This document shows, piece by piece, positions 33,001-43,449 of a DNA stretch of 64,000 bases (position 1 is the first letter of the stretch; each line of letters begins with the position of its first letter). This stretch comes from Hydrangea macrophylla (taxonomy: Eukaryota > Streptophyta > Magnoliopsida > Cornales > Hydrangeaceae). The translations under genes and the position numbers were made by a program. Below the pieces are notes generated by a model. The model ran no database searches, was not told where the DNA came from, and worked only from the letters and a program-made list of their open reading frames with translations. The stretch spans positions 29,633,850-29,697,849 of the forward strand of contig CM066991.1 of assembly GCA_033977485.1 (NCBI GenBank). Reading direction: 5' to 3'.

Positions 33001-33165
33001 TATATAAATGGACCAACCCTACTAGCTAAGAGCCTAAAACTCGCAAAAACACACACTCTCACTACACCTACTGAAGATGTTTCTCCCAATCCTCTTCACC
33101 CTTTCACTTCTCTTCCTAATCTTTTCCCTCATTAAACCCTTGAAGTTGGTTTATTTTTGCTAGTT
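33001..33165 (+). pseudogene. Captured promoter and N-terminal exon of a membrane-anchored protein
   Basis: TATATAAAT at 33001-33009 is followed by a leader with CACACACTCTCACTACACC and an ATG at 33076. The frame encodes MFLPILFTLSLLFLIFSLIK then PLKLVYFC and a TAG at 33163-33165. The first 20 residues are an uninterrupted hydrophobic helix, as in a signal anchor of, for example, plant cytochrome P450s or a secretory signal peptide. Too little is present to name the gene. TATA, leader spacing of about 65 bp and ATG suggest a captured gene start. Confidence 0.45.
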
Positions 33166-33389
33166 AGTTGGAGTTGCTCTTACCTTTCACTGGATACCAC
33201 AATTAAGATGGCTTTCTGTTAATGTTCAAGTCTGAAATTCGATCACTTTTTTCCATTTCATTACCACTTCAGGAAAATTGATGTTATTGTAGGTGCCTTT
33301 AATTTGCTAAATGAATATCAGGTTATGCACAAGGGGTTTATTTTATTCTCTTTTGAATATCAACAATGTTATATCCGGTACACTAAAAC

Positions 33390-34840
33390 CAAGATCATGG
33401 TTTGGTCCAAACGCCTAGTTTTTGAGGTTCTGAGTAGTGAATCGGTAAACCGCTTAACCAAATGCCACAAAACCTTACACACACCTCAAACATGCCTAAA
33501 TAAACTTACGGGAACTAACAAAATGGATAACAAAATCATGGTTCACAAAAAAATGCGAAAAAAGCGACTCTTTCATAACTTAGGCTTGAAAACGCCTAAT
33601 TTTTGAGGTTTTGAGTAGTGAATCGGTAAACCGCTTAACCAAATGCCACGAAACCTTACACGCACCTCAAACATGCCTAAATAAACTTGAAGGAACTAAC
33701 AGAATGGATAACAAAATCACAGTTCACAAAAAAATGCAAAAAAAAGCGACTCTTTCATCACATGGGCTTGAAAACGCCTAGTTTTTGAGGTTTTGAGTAG
33801 TGAATCGATAAACTGCTTAACCAAATGTCACGAAACCTTACAAGCACCTCAAACATACCTAAATAAACTTTTAGGAACTAACAGAATACATAACGGATTC
33901 ACGGTTCACAAAAAATGCGAAAAAAGCGACTCTTTCATCACTTAGGCTTGAAAACGCCTAGTTTTGAGGTTTTGAGTAGTGTATCGGTAAACCGCTTAAC
34001 CAAATGCCACAACACCTTACACATACCTCAAACATGCTTAAATAAACTTTTAGGAACTAACAGGATACATAACGGATTCACGGTTCACAAAAAATGAGAA
34101 AAAAGCGACTCTTTCATCACTTAGGCTTGAAAATACCTAGTTTTTGAGGTTTTGAGTAGTGAATCGGTAAACCGCTTAACCAAATGCCACAAAAACTTAC
34201 ACGCACCTCAAACATGTGTAAATAAACTTTTTGGAACTAACGGAATACACAACGGATTCACGATTCACAAAAAAATGCGAAAAAAGCGACTCTTTCATAA
34301 CTTAGGCTTGAAAACGCCTAGTTTTTGAGGTTTTGAGTAGTGAATCGGTAAACCGCTTAACCAAATTCCATGAAACCTTACACACACCTCAATCATGCCT
34401 AAATAAACTTATGGGAACTAAAGGAATGGATAATGGATTCCCGGTTCACAAAAAATGCGAAAAAAGCGACTCTTTCATCACTTAGGCTTGAAAACGCCTA
34501 GTTTTTGAGGTTTTGAGTAGTTAATCGGTAAACCGCTTAACCAAACACCAAGAAACCTTACACGCATCTCAAACATGCCTAAATGAACTTACGGGAACTA
34601 AAGGAATGGATAACGGAATCACGGTTCACAAAAAAATGTGAAAAAAGCGACTCTTTCATCACTTAGGCTTGAAAACGCCTAGTTTTTGAGGTTTTGAGTA
34701 GTGAATCGGTAAACCGCTTAACCAAACGCCACGAAACCCTACATGCACCTCAAACATGCCTAAATAAACTTGCAGAAACTAACGGAATGCATAACGGATA
34801 TATTCACGGTTGACAAATAATGCGAAAAAAATGAGTATTA
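33390..34840 (+). repeat. Tandem array B, about eight units of 181 bp
   Basis: Units run GGCTTGAAAACGCCTAGTTT, TTGAGGTTTTGAGTAGTGAA, TCGGTAAACCGCTTAACCAA, ATGCCACGAAACCTTACACG, CACCTCAAACATGCCTAAAT, AAACTTACGGGAACTAACGG, AATGCATAACGGATTCACGG, TTCACAAAAAATGCG, AAAAAAGCGACTCTTTCATC. Spacing of the GAAACCTTACA anchor is 179-182 bp. Units are more uniform than those of array A. Each block of this unit has a counterpart in the array A unit in the same order, so the families are homologous. Frames at 33304-33606 and 33915-34097 are read-throughs of the repeat. Confidence 0.92.
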
Positions 34841-35279
34841 CATCATTCCGAGTCCCCGAACACATTTTGGTCTCTCAAAACCCCCAAACATAGTTTTGCT
34901 CTTTTATTATTTTATATATACAACTAATTAATGAAACTTTTTCCTTTTTGTAGGTACAAATTAAAGTTTCACAATTTGATGAAAAGCTAACAAGTGAACC
35001 ACTTTTTTTGCTGGGCTAATTTTTTGTTGTTGGTATCATAGTTTTCTTAGTACATTTTGATGAATATTATGTAATATGTATATGTTATTAGTTTAGCACT
35101 TTTGACTCGGATCGATTGTATATTTTTTTTTGTTCATTCTAATATATTAATTGGTTGGTATTTAGATGAATCGATGAAATTTAGTAGTTGCAATAGATCA
35201 TTAATTGAGTTGGATTTAATTTTGTACAGGGTGGTATTGTATATATATACGTACAGGGTGGTATATATTGTTTTAACAG
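34841..35279 (+). other. 3' region of the Pack-CACTA before subterminal repeats
   Basis: AT-rich, with GTACAGGGTGGTAT repeated three times near 35224-35285 just before the subterminal repeats. No coding domain. It corresponds in position to 55326-55715 of the outer element. Confidence 0.45.
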
Positions 35280-35853
35280 GGTGGTATTTATGTCACTTTT
35301 TAAAGTATTTATGTCACTTCTAAGACTTTGATTGTTTGGTATTTATGTCATTTTTTTTACTTTTATGTCACTTTAGGTTAAAAGTGACATAAATAAAATA
35401 GTATTTATGTCACTTTTAAGACTTTGATGTAATAATTTTGTTTGACATTTATGTCACTTTTTTACTTTTATGTCACTTTAGATGTCACTTTAGGTTAAAA
35501 GTGACATAAATAAAATGGTATTTATGTCACTTTTGAGTATTTATGTCACTTTTAAGACTTTTATGTAATTTTTTTGTTTGATATTTATGTCACTTTTCTA
35601 CTTTTATGTCACTTTAGGCTAAAAGTGACATAAATAAAATGGTATTTATGTCACTTTTAAGTATTTATGTCACTTTTTATTAACAAATGTGTTGGGTTTA
35701 TGAAACACTTATGTCACTTTTTCGAAAACATTTGTCACTTTTAAAACATTTATGTCGCCTCCATTTATGTCACCTTTTACTGGAAAAAAAGTGACTTAAA
35801 TACCTATTTATATCACTTTTTAAGTGACATAAAAAGCCTTTTTCCTTGTAGTG
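35280..35853 (-). repeat. Right subterminal repeats and terminus of the Pack-CACTA
   Basis: More than 20 copies of TTTATGTCACTTTT in both orientations, denser than at the left end, and a larger internal duplication of about 120-130 bp (the TTTGATGTAATAATTTTGTT block and its relatives). Ends TTTTTCCTTGTAGTG at 35853, followed by host RT sequence AATGAATAGCC. Confidence 0.88.
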
Positions 35854-36440
35854 AATGAATAGCCAATATAGTTCCTGTGCCTAAGAAATATGTAAGAATT
35901 CGAGTATGTGTTGACTTTAGATATTTGAACAGAGCTAGTCCCAAGTATGATTTTCCACTCCCACACATAGATGTCTTGGTAGATAATATAGCGGAGCATG
36001 AGCTATTATCATTCATGCATGGTTTCTCAGGGTACAATCAGATTGTAATGGCACTTGAAGACAGAAAAAAGACCACATTCACTACTCACTAGGGGCGTAC
36101 TGCTACCGAGTGATGCCGTTTGGGTTACAGAATGCCGGAGCAACCTATCAAAGATTTGCTACTACTTTATTACATGACATGATCCATAAGGAAGTAGAAG
36201 TCTGTGTAGATGACATGATTGTCAAGTCTAAGGAAAGCAGTGGACATTTAACTGCTCTCACCAAGTTCTTCGAAAGATTGAGAAAATACAGGATGAGATT
36301 AAATCCACAGAAGTGTACTTTTGGAGTAACCCAAGAAAGCTGCTCGAATTTCTTATTACACAGAGGGGAATTGAGTTTGACCCCACAAAGATCAAGGCTA
36401 TTACAGATATGCCTCCTCCAACAAGTGAAAAAGAAGTAAG
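35854..36440 (+). pseudogene. Tat-like reverse transcriptase, second part
   Basis: Resumes the RT cut at 22274: ANIVPVPKKYVRIRVCVDFR, then NRASPKYDFPLPHIDVLVDN, SFMHGFSGYNQIVMA, VMPFGLQNAGATYQRF and the catalytic box VEVCVDDMIVKS at 36194-36229. In the YVDD box the tyrosine is cysteine, while both aspartates remain. A TAG at 36091-36093 breaks the frame between TTFTTH and YRVMPFG. After CTFGV the frame shifts. RT copies the element RNA into DNA; this one is inactive. Confidence 0.88.
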
Positions 36441-36729
36441 AGGATTTCTGGGATGAAGCCGATTCATCAGTCGCTTCATATCTAAGCTCACTCCTACTTG
36501 TGACCCGCTTTTCAGTCTGCTAAGAAATGGGATGAAATTCGAATAGGGTAATCTATGTCAAGCAGCTTTTGACAAGATCAAGACTTATCTGTTGAACCTC
36601 CAGTTCTTTCACCCCAAAGTCAGAGAAACCTTTACTGTTGTACTTATAGGTATCAGAAAATGCTATGGGATGCATGTTAGCATAAGAAGGAGATGAAAGG
36701 CGTACAGAGAAGGCCATTTACTACTTAAT
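36441..36729 (+). pseudogene. RT-RNase H connecting region, decayed
   Basis: Frameshifted remnants of the RT connection subdomain between the RT core and RNase H. Pieces such as RFISRFISKLTPTCDPLFSL (about 36462 on) and AFDKIKTYLLN (about 36567 on) are recognisable in changing frames. Confidence 0.55.
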
Positions 36730-37084
36730 CAAGAGAATGACTGGGTACGAGCTGAAGTATTCTCCGTTAGAAAAGATATGTTGGGCTTTGGTTTGGGCCA
36801 CTCGTCATCTAAGGCATTATATGTTGGCCTTCCCTGTTATTTTGATCTCCCGAATGGATCTTTTGAAGTACCTCTTTAAAAACCTAGCATTGACGGGACG
36901 AATTTCTCGATGGACCTTGATGCTATCTAAGTTTGACTTGACACTTACTACGATTAAATCTGTTAAAGGATGGGCTATCATAGAACATTTGGTAGAACAT
37001 CCGATAAATACAAAAAACGAAGGAGAATTCATGTTCCCTGATGAAGGATTGATGGAATTAAGTGACAAGCGGGGGTATTTGTAA
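36730..37084 (+). pseudogene. Tat-like RNase H domain (pol RNase H)
   Basis: The 115-codon piece 36737-37084 reads YSPLEKICWALVWATRHLRH, then ISRMDLLKYLFKNLALTGRI and SRWTLMLSKFDLTL. This is the C-terminal part of the gypsy RNase H domain (LEKxxxALxWAxxxLRxY and LTGRxxRW). The first catalytic residues lie upstream in the frameshifted part. The frame then runs to a TAA at the edge of the 1.6-kb insertion. Confidence 0.8.
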
Positions 37085-37316
37085 AATACAACTGCGCTAA
37101 AAGAAGAAAATGTACTAAATTATTTCACAATTCCTTCGTTTATCTGCAATCTGAATTACAATGCTAGTTTGTACACAATTTGACTAAACTATGATAAGTT
37201 GTTAGTTTTAGTTGTAGTTTGCGCAGATTACTGTTGTTGTGTGAAGAATTGGATGAGAAAGATAAAAGGGAGTGCTGAATTTTAATGAAGACAAGTAAAG
37301 GATGAAAAGTGAACCT

Positions 37317-37430
37317 CGATCGATTGAAGACCATTCGATCGATCGAAGGTTCGATCGATCGATAAAAGCTCAAGCGCTCGAAGATCCCTGAAGTTCAATC
37401 GATAGAAAGATGTTCAATCGATCGTTTATC
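37317..37430. repeat. TCGATCGATCGA palindrome cluster, zone 1
   Basis: Six words of the TTCGATCGATCGAAG type, perfect or with one change, in about 115 bp, joined by spacers of 5-15 bp; one intermediate word is CAAGCGCTCG. Located upstream of the TATA-like motif at 37494. Confidence 0.85.
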
Positions 37431-37916
37431 AGATTATACGCGCACGCAGCGGAATGGATTTTGAACCCTAAGCATTAGGTTTTTAGTATAAATATTCGTA
37501 TTGTATACGTCCATAAGGACACCCACATTAGTTTTTCTCAGTTTTTAGAGAGAGAAGAGTGTTTTTCTTTGATGTTTTTATAGGTTTTTCATTAATTCTT
37601 GGTAGTGTAGCTTGGATTTTCTTGGTTTAATCAAAGTTTGTCATTCCAGGTTACTTCTTTATTGTTTATTTACATTCTGCACGTAGTTTATAGTAGCATA
37701 ATCTGTTAAATTCATAGTTTTGCATGTTAGACAAGTTCACACCATTAGTTTTCTTAGTTTTCGAGATTAAGACACAAACAAACAAGACTTTGATGCACTT
37801 TTACGTTAAAAACACATCTGTGATAATCCAGACTATGTCTGAGTAGTCCCCAGGTTGGGAGGTCATGATGAAACCGTGATCTCAAGCCTCTACCATGCAG
37901 CAGAATAATTCCTGTG

Positions 37917-38040
37917 TTCGATCGATCGAAGCAGTTCGATCGATCGGACCAGAGACATTGTCGAGCGATCGAAGTAAGTTCGATCGATCGAGGGATAAAG
38001 AAGTTCGATCGATCGAAAGCGCGTCGATCGATTGAACCTT
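37917..38040. repeat. TCGATCGATCGA palindrome cluster, zone 2
   Basis: Six more words (TTCGATCGATCGAAGCAG, TTCGATCGATCGGACC, GTCGAGCGATCGAAG, AGTTCGATCGATCGAGGG, AGTTCGATCGATCGAAAG, CGTCGATCGATTGAAC), downstream of the TATA-like motif. Confidence 0.85.
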
Positions 38041-38680
38041 CTGATTCTTTAGGACATTCTATGTAGTATTCCTAGACTTTCTGCTTTACTGATTTGTTAT
38101 CAAATTGTCCCCAAACGCTCAGTTTGTCAAAACAGTCTGTAAACTTAAAGCCTTGAGGCATTTTTCTTTAATATATTTTGCAAACCAGCCTCAATGCTAA
38201 CACCATTCTAAACTATTGTTTTAAACCGCTTTCATGTATTTCAAACTTAATTGTGATGATATAGTCCCGGTTATGAAAGGACTATGGATTCTCTATCCTA
38301 AGAGAAATACGAAATACTTTAGAGAATGTGCTCCATTGAGCTTCAATGTAATTGCATGGTAGATGGCTAGGTCGCGGTGGATTCATGTAATCCCAACATT
38401 CCCTTTTATTGAGAGAAACGTTTTAAATCATCACTTTAATTAATTAGTTAGTAATTAGTTTAATCTAGTTTAATTGCTTTATCTTTTGTAGTTGATGAAC
38501 TGTGGAACTTTGTGTTCTGCATTCCTTTAAAATTTTGATTTTTATTTTCTTGTTTGTGATTAATCTAGGTAATTAGTTTAACACCTTCCCTGTGGGATCG
38601 ACCTGAACTTAACCAGATTACTACTTGCACGATTACCTACACTTGGGTACAACACACAAGCGCACACAAAAAATTCTCAT

Positions 38681-39147
38681 GTCATTAAGAGAAGATGTAT
38701 AGAAGATGTATTTTGACGGAGCTACAAGCCAGAAAGGATATGGGTTAGGGATTATCCTTGTGTCTCCTAAATGAGCACATGCCTCGTTTGCTATTAAATT
38801 GAAGTACACTTCTACCAACAACACAGCTGGGTACGAAGCCTGTATCTTGTGGTTGGAAGCAGCATTGACTTTTGGAAGTTAAGAAACTTTATGTATTTGG
38901 GAATTCCAATCTGATCATATCTCAAGTTCGAGGAGATTGGAAAGTTAAAGAAGAAAAATTGAAGCCTTGTCATGAGTACCTTGATTCTCTACGAACCTGC
39001 TTCTTGTGTGTCATGTTCTTATACCTACCTCGAGAAGAAAATTAGCTAGCAGATTCCTTAGCTACTTTAGCATTAATGATTGAAATTCCTATGGGGATAA
39101 AGTTAACTCCATTAATGATTGAGCAAAGAGAAAAGCCGTTTTAGGAG
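38681..39147 (+). pseudogene. Tat-like second RNase H (archaeal-type)
   Basis: The frame near 38700 reads EDVYFDGATSQKGYGLGIIL, then VSPK, a stop, AHASFAIKLKYTSTNNTAGY and EACILWLEAAL. This is the (M/V)YFDGA...G(A/I)G.V.(I/L).SP...F..(R/K)L.....NN.AEYEA pattern of the additional RNase H found in Tat elements and plant RNase H1-like proteins. The first Asp (FDGA) is kept; the AEYEA motif reads AGYEA, losing the Glu. Several stops and a frameshift follow. Confidence 0.8.
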
Positions 39148-40430
39148 GTGATTGGGAAAATAGAGGTAGTAGAAGAACTTCCATGGCACACAGACGTGTG
39201 GAACTTCATTAAAAATGGGGTATATCAAGAAGGTGAATCCGATAAAGACAAGAGGGCCATAAGAAGATTCTTTGCTCAGTTCATGATTTGTGGAAGAAAT
39301 CTGCTAAAGAAATCTTATGATGGGTTCAACTTAACATGTTTATATAGGAACAGTGCGAAGATAATCATGGAGCAAATTCACGAAGGGGTGTGTGGTCCTC
39401 ATATGAGTGGACATATGTTAAGCCAAGAAGATCATCCGATAGGGATATTATTGTACTACTATGGACAGAGATTGCTACGAATATGTCAGAAGATGCCACA
39501 AATGTCAGGTCAATGCCAATATGAAGCATGTGCCGCCATCACTGCTGTACAACATGACTACTCCTTGGCCATTCTCAGTTTGGGAAATAGATGTGATTGT
39601 AGAAGTAACCCCGAAGGCGTCTAATGGACATTAATACATCCTGGTAGCAATTGATTACTTCATAAAATGAAAGGAAGCAGAATCTTATGCGACATTGAAG
39701 GCTAAAGATGTGGCCAGATTTATCAAAAGAAATATAATTGGTCGATACAGGGTCCTTCATGAGTTGATATCCGAACATGGAAGTCAATTTTAGAAAGAAG
39801 TTTTGGATCTACTAGAAGAATACAAGATCATGCATCACATGTCAGTACCCTATAGGCCACAAACAAGTGGGGCAGTTGAAGCAGCCAATAAGAATTTGAA
39901 AATGATTATGAGAAAGATGACTAATACATACCGAAATTGGTATGAGAAACTATCATATGCGTTGTGGGGATACAAAACATCTATCAGAACATCTACAGGA
40001 GCCACTCATTACTACTTAGCTTACGGAATGGAAGCAGTACTCCCAGTAAAAATAGAACTATCATCATTTAGAATTGTGGCAGAATCTAAGATTCCAGAAT
40101 TTGATTGGTTAAGAAACATATATGAAGAGCTAGTGTGACTTGATGAAAAAAGATTGACTGCAATTGATCATGTGCATGTATATCAGAGAAGAATAGCCTG
40201 AGCGTTCAACAAGAAGGTCTGTCCAAGAAAACTTGAGGAAGGCGGCCTTGTGCTTAAAGAAATAAAAGCACCAGTTTTGGATCCTAGAGGGAAGTTCAAG
40301 CAGAATTGGGTTGGTCTGTACATCATCAAGATACTTCTCTCTGGAGGAGTAGCATACCTGATGGATCTAGATGGAGTTGAATTCAATCAGCCAATTAACA
40401 TTGACCGTCTCAAGAATTACAATGCTTAAA
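39148..40430 (+). pseudogene. Tat-like integrase
   Basis: The zinc-binding part is in 39148-39624 (IIMEQIHEGVCGPHMSGHML; the C-x2-C follows in another frame as CQKCHKCQ-like text). The core is in shifted pieces: WEIDVIVEVTPKASN, YILVAIDYF, ATLKAKDVARFIKRNIIG, LISEHGSQF and 39803-40138 VPYRPQTSGAVEAANKNLKM. The DDE triad is seen as IDVI, with E in place of the second D (ISEHGSQF), and GAVEAANK. The C-terminal part continues to VYLMDLDG-like text and ends NIDRLKNYNA before TAA at 40426. Integrase inserts the cDNA; this copy is dead. Confidence 0.85.
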
Positions 40431-41060
40431 ACCTTTCTTTCAAACATGTTCTTTCAAAACCTCTAGACTTTGAAGAACTACGCTTGACCTGATTCCCATT
40501 TGGGGATACGTAGGCAACCTACTCAGTTTGGTCACTGCTCTTTGAACACTCAGCCTCATCTCAAATACCTCATTTCAAGACTTGGCCGAACTACTTTGGA
40601 CCTGATTCCCATTTGGGGATAAGTAGGTGAGCTTCCCTGGCTCTCGGTCCTTAAACTCTGCAAACTAGGGGCAAACTCTTAAGTTTTCCTAGGGGCAAAC
40701 TAGGGGCAAATTTTCAAGTTTGCCTAGAGCCTCAAGATAACACTGCCACACATGGGGCAAACTGCGTTTGCCCAAAACATCCATTTATCCCTTCCAACTA
40801 GGGGCAAATTGTTGCTTGCCCATACCTTGCTACTTGTCTTCTCTGGATTGCTTGGCTACAAGATTATGCACCTAAATGAAAAGTCTAGTAATTCTTGATA
40901 TTAAATTGAAAAGCCAATTCAATATCCTGCTACAAGATAAAATTTTCAAGATTGAAACATTATGTGGAAACTTTTTAAAGCTTCAAGACTATATGTAAAG
41001 CCAATTCAATATCCTGCTACAAGATAAAATTTTCATTTCAAACATACAAATCCTCAGAAA
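40431..41060 (+). repeat. Post-pol region with repeated polypurine-tract-like motifs
   Basis: Two copies of the phrase TTGACCTGATTCCCATTTGG or TTGGACCTGATTCCCATTTG lead GGGGATACGTAGGC-type sequence. Then the motif CTAGGGGCAAACT or ACATGGGGCAAACTGCG occurs about five times between 40660 and 40820. The real tract before the 3' LTR reads GAGGGGCAAAC at 49320, so these are internal decoys of the same sequence. Short duplications (AAGCCAATTCAATATCCTGC twice) follow. Confidence 0.6.
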
Positions 41061-41465
41061 TTCAAGCATCAAAATCTAAAGACATTGTCGAGTAAAGGAA
41101 TCGTCAAAAATTTTCTTTCCCTATAACTGAGTCCTATGTCAGTATGCAAAGTGTCAATTAAATCAACCTTGTGACAAGGAATACAATACAAAAGTAAAGG
41201 ATAGCATAAAGCAACATCAACCAAAGTCAAAGATACAAGCCCATCAAGTCTCAAACAAAATACATCAACTTCAGTCTCAGTACAGAAAGCAAGAAAGATA
41301 GTCATGAGTACATATAAAAAGAGGGTAATCATCAGAGTCAGCAATGACGAGTAGCCCATGGGTATCGAGAAGGCATATTGGAAGCCGTAGAGCTATCATC
41401 GTCATCAATCTAGCACCTTCACCTAAACATACCAGTCCCACCAAAAGGGCCTACATTCATTCATT

Positions 41466-43449
41466 TCAGCTGTGATTGAAGCTGTCTGATTTTAGCCACC
41501 TGTCAGAAGAACGAATCAGTACAAGGTTGAAAGTGTGATCAAAGAAAGAGAGATCAAAGAAATTTACCAGAGTCGCATCTCGATCTATATAAGTCTGGCA
41601 TATGCCATCCCACTGCAAAAGAAGAAAGATAAAATCAGAAAGATCAGAAGAAATGAGTTCAGAAGTACTCACATATCCCTCTCAGGCAAGGCTCCAAGTT
41701 CTCAGATTTAGTGCATAAGCCCGCTCTTCATCGAAAATAGCTCGAGGAACCAACTCATATTGCTCTGAAACTAGCTGAGGCTCCACAAGATCACGGGGAA
41801 TATGCACAAAAGATATAACTCCGCGCAGCATTGTCGAGGCTCGCCAGTCAAAAGAATGAATGGCAGGTAAAGGTCGGCCAAGGCTATCAACAAAAGAGCT
41901 CCCCTTCATATGACAATGAGAAATGAGAAAACAAGCATTTAATCATAAATAAAGAAGTCATAAAATACACGTGGGTCATCCAAAAGCGGGAAATTGGGCA
42001 TCAGATGAGTAGCCCTAAAGACATCATAGTTCTCCTCAAGTAGAGTAAATCAAGCAGAAGGAATTCAGTTCAAAACTTCAACGAGATCTTCATCTTCCAA
42101 ATTTTGCACCAACCTTATGTAAGAAGGTGAATCCTGTGGCACTAAGAGATGATCCTCCAAATCAGTCTGAGGAGCCACTCTCTTTCTAAGATACCACTCA
42201 AGAATAGAGGGACCCTCAAGAAGAATCCTCTCTCCTATTATCTGTTTGGCCAAACCGATCTCAGTTACATTACCATTTGTCGCCCAAGGATGTTAGTTAA
42301 CTTGATTGAATCTGAGATAGGTCAGAAAATCCCTGCCAGAAATAACATTATGAGCATTATTCTTGACACCTACGGCTTGGCGACGCCACTTCAAAACCTA
42401 TGGAAAATATGTATTTCTTCCTCCCGAAATGATGGAGTTGTCATGGAAAAATACTCGAAGGCCCACACCTACAATAGAATATATAGCAGTGATCAAAAAA
42501 TAGATTATCAAAGATAAAACTGGAAATGAAAATATTTCAGTACCTCCCAAGCTCTCCAGAAGCCACCAAATCCAGGGGATTTGCCTCAAGAATGCTCCCC
42601 CATATGACTACAAAGAATGGCTAGGCCAGCAGAGCCCCAGTCAAAATCTGCAATCTCTTCAAGATTTCAAAGGCTATCAAGCATGTTCAGTGTAATCAGC
42701 TCAGCTCAGCTCGAGTAGAAAGAAGAGAGCAACCGAGATACAAGATGAAAGCATGGGTAAGCTGCAAATTAGCAAATTGAACCAATTTTTTCAGAAGGCT
42801 GAAAGTTGTTGACATACCATGTAATGCTCACACTCAATCCGTGAAGATCTCTCTGGGTTGGAATAATATGTATAAGCCACTCAATAATAGTAGGATGTTG
42901 GTGGACGTTCTTCGCAAAGGCAAGACGATGATCACCGAATGAGATACTAGTACTAATTGCAAAGTCAAGTGGGGTCATGGTTTTTTCCCCAAAAGTTATG
43001 TGGAAAGTATTTGTGGAATCCCACTACCTCTTGGCAAGAGTTTGAATCATGGCTAGATCATTGGCAGGCCTCTCCAACAAGGTTACGAAAGACCCAAAGC
43101 CCGCTTGTTTTACATTACCTACTACTTGGGGACGTGATTCCAATAATTCATTAAACCATTCAAGGCATTTTCCATGGCTACCATGACCTTTGGGGTGCCC
43201 TAACACATTCTAGAATAAAATTGACGGATGATTCCTACGAATTTGCAAGAATTTGAAAGCACGCATACATGGAGAAGAATTCATGTAAAATTGAAGAATG
43301 GTTACCTCTTGACAAAAGGCCCTCCTAGAAATATGATTTTGTGGCTCCTTCATAGTTGGATACTCCACAGATTTAGTTGATGAAGCTCCACTAGCTTGAA
43401 ATTAGATTCTACGAGTTCTAGAACTCTCACCTTGTCTATGGGAACTCAT
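41466..43449 (-). pseudogene. Antisense ORF with plant mobile domain (PMD)
   Basis: Starting at ATG 43447-43449 on the minus strand, a decayed frame runs for about 2 kb. Recognisable parts are GFGSFVTLLERPANDLAMIQ, then STNTFHITFGEKTMTPLDFA, SISFGDHRLAF, and later EEIADFDWGSAGLAI. The order W(D/E)ST.TFH...GE.T.TP.DFA...G and (F/Y)DWGSA.LA is the signature of the plant mobile domain found in MAIN/MAIL1 proteins, MULE transposons and gypsy elements. At least five stops interrupt it. An antisense ORF between pol and the 3' LTR is known in some Tat lineages. Its role in the element is unknown. Confidence 0.78.

Larger units (their letters stand above)
22275..35853 (+). mobile_element. Pack-CACTA transposon carrying host-gene fragments
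   Basis: The termini are CACTACAAGAAAAATTGCTT (left) and, reverse-complemented, CACTACAAGGAAAAAGGCTT (right), so the inverted repeats match at 16 of 20 positions and continue into TTTATGTCACTT. Both ends are lined with subterminal ATGTCACTTTT repeats. The insertion splits a conserved RT sequence; GAA precedes the left end and AA follows the right end, consistent with a 3-bp GAA duplication that lost one G. The interior carries fragments of beta-tubulin, proteasome beta-5, an LRR kinase and a mitochondrial carrier on the plus strand, a tRNA-Pro pseudogene, tandem array B and a solo LTR. No transposase domain was seen, so it is non-autonomous. Confidence 0.92.
37100..38680. mobile_element. Unidentified LTR-like insertion between RNase H and second RNase H
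   Basis: About 1.6 kb with no coding domain, separating two pol domains that are adjacent in Tat elements. It contains a TATA-like AGTATAAATA at 37494, a promoter-type leader, and near its right end TCCCTGTGGGATCGACCTGA, followed by TTACTACTTGCACGATTACC, a phrase common at 3' ends of gypsy LTRs. A solo LTR is the best guess. No convincing TG/CA boundary with a 5-bp duplication was found, so the edges are approximate. Two zones of TCGATCGATCGA words are listed separately. Confidence 0.5.

Noticed and set aside
33390..34840. Possible CRISPR-like array because of regular spacing
   Set aside because: Units of 181 bp are adjacent tandem copies without unique spacers, in a plant transposon; it is a satellite-type array.
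37100..38680. Exact solo-LTR boundaries with a 5-bp duplication
   Set aside because: None of the TG starts and CA ends tried gave matching flanks, so the insertion is reported without defined ends.
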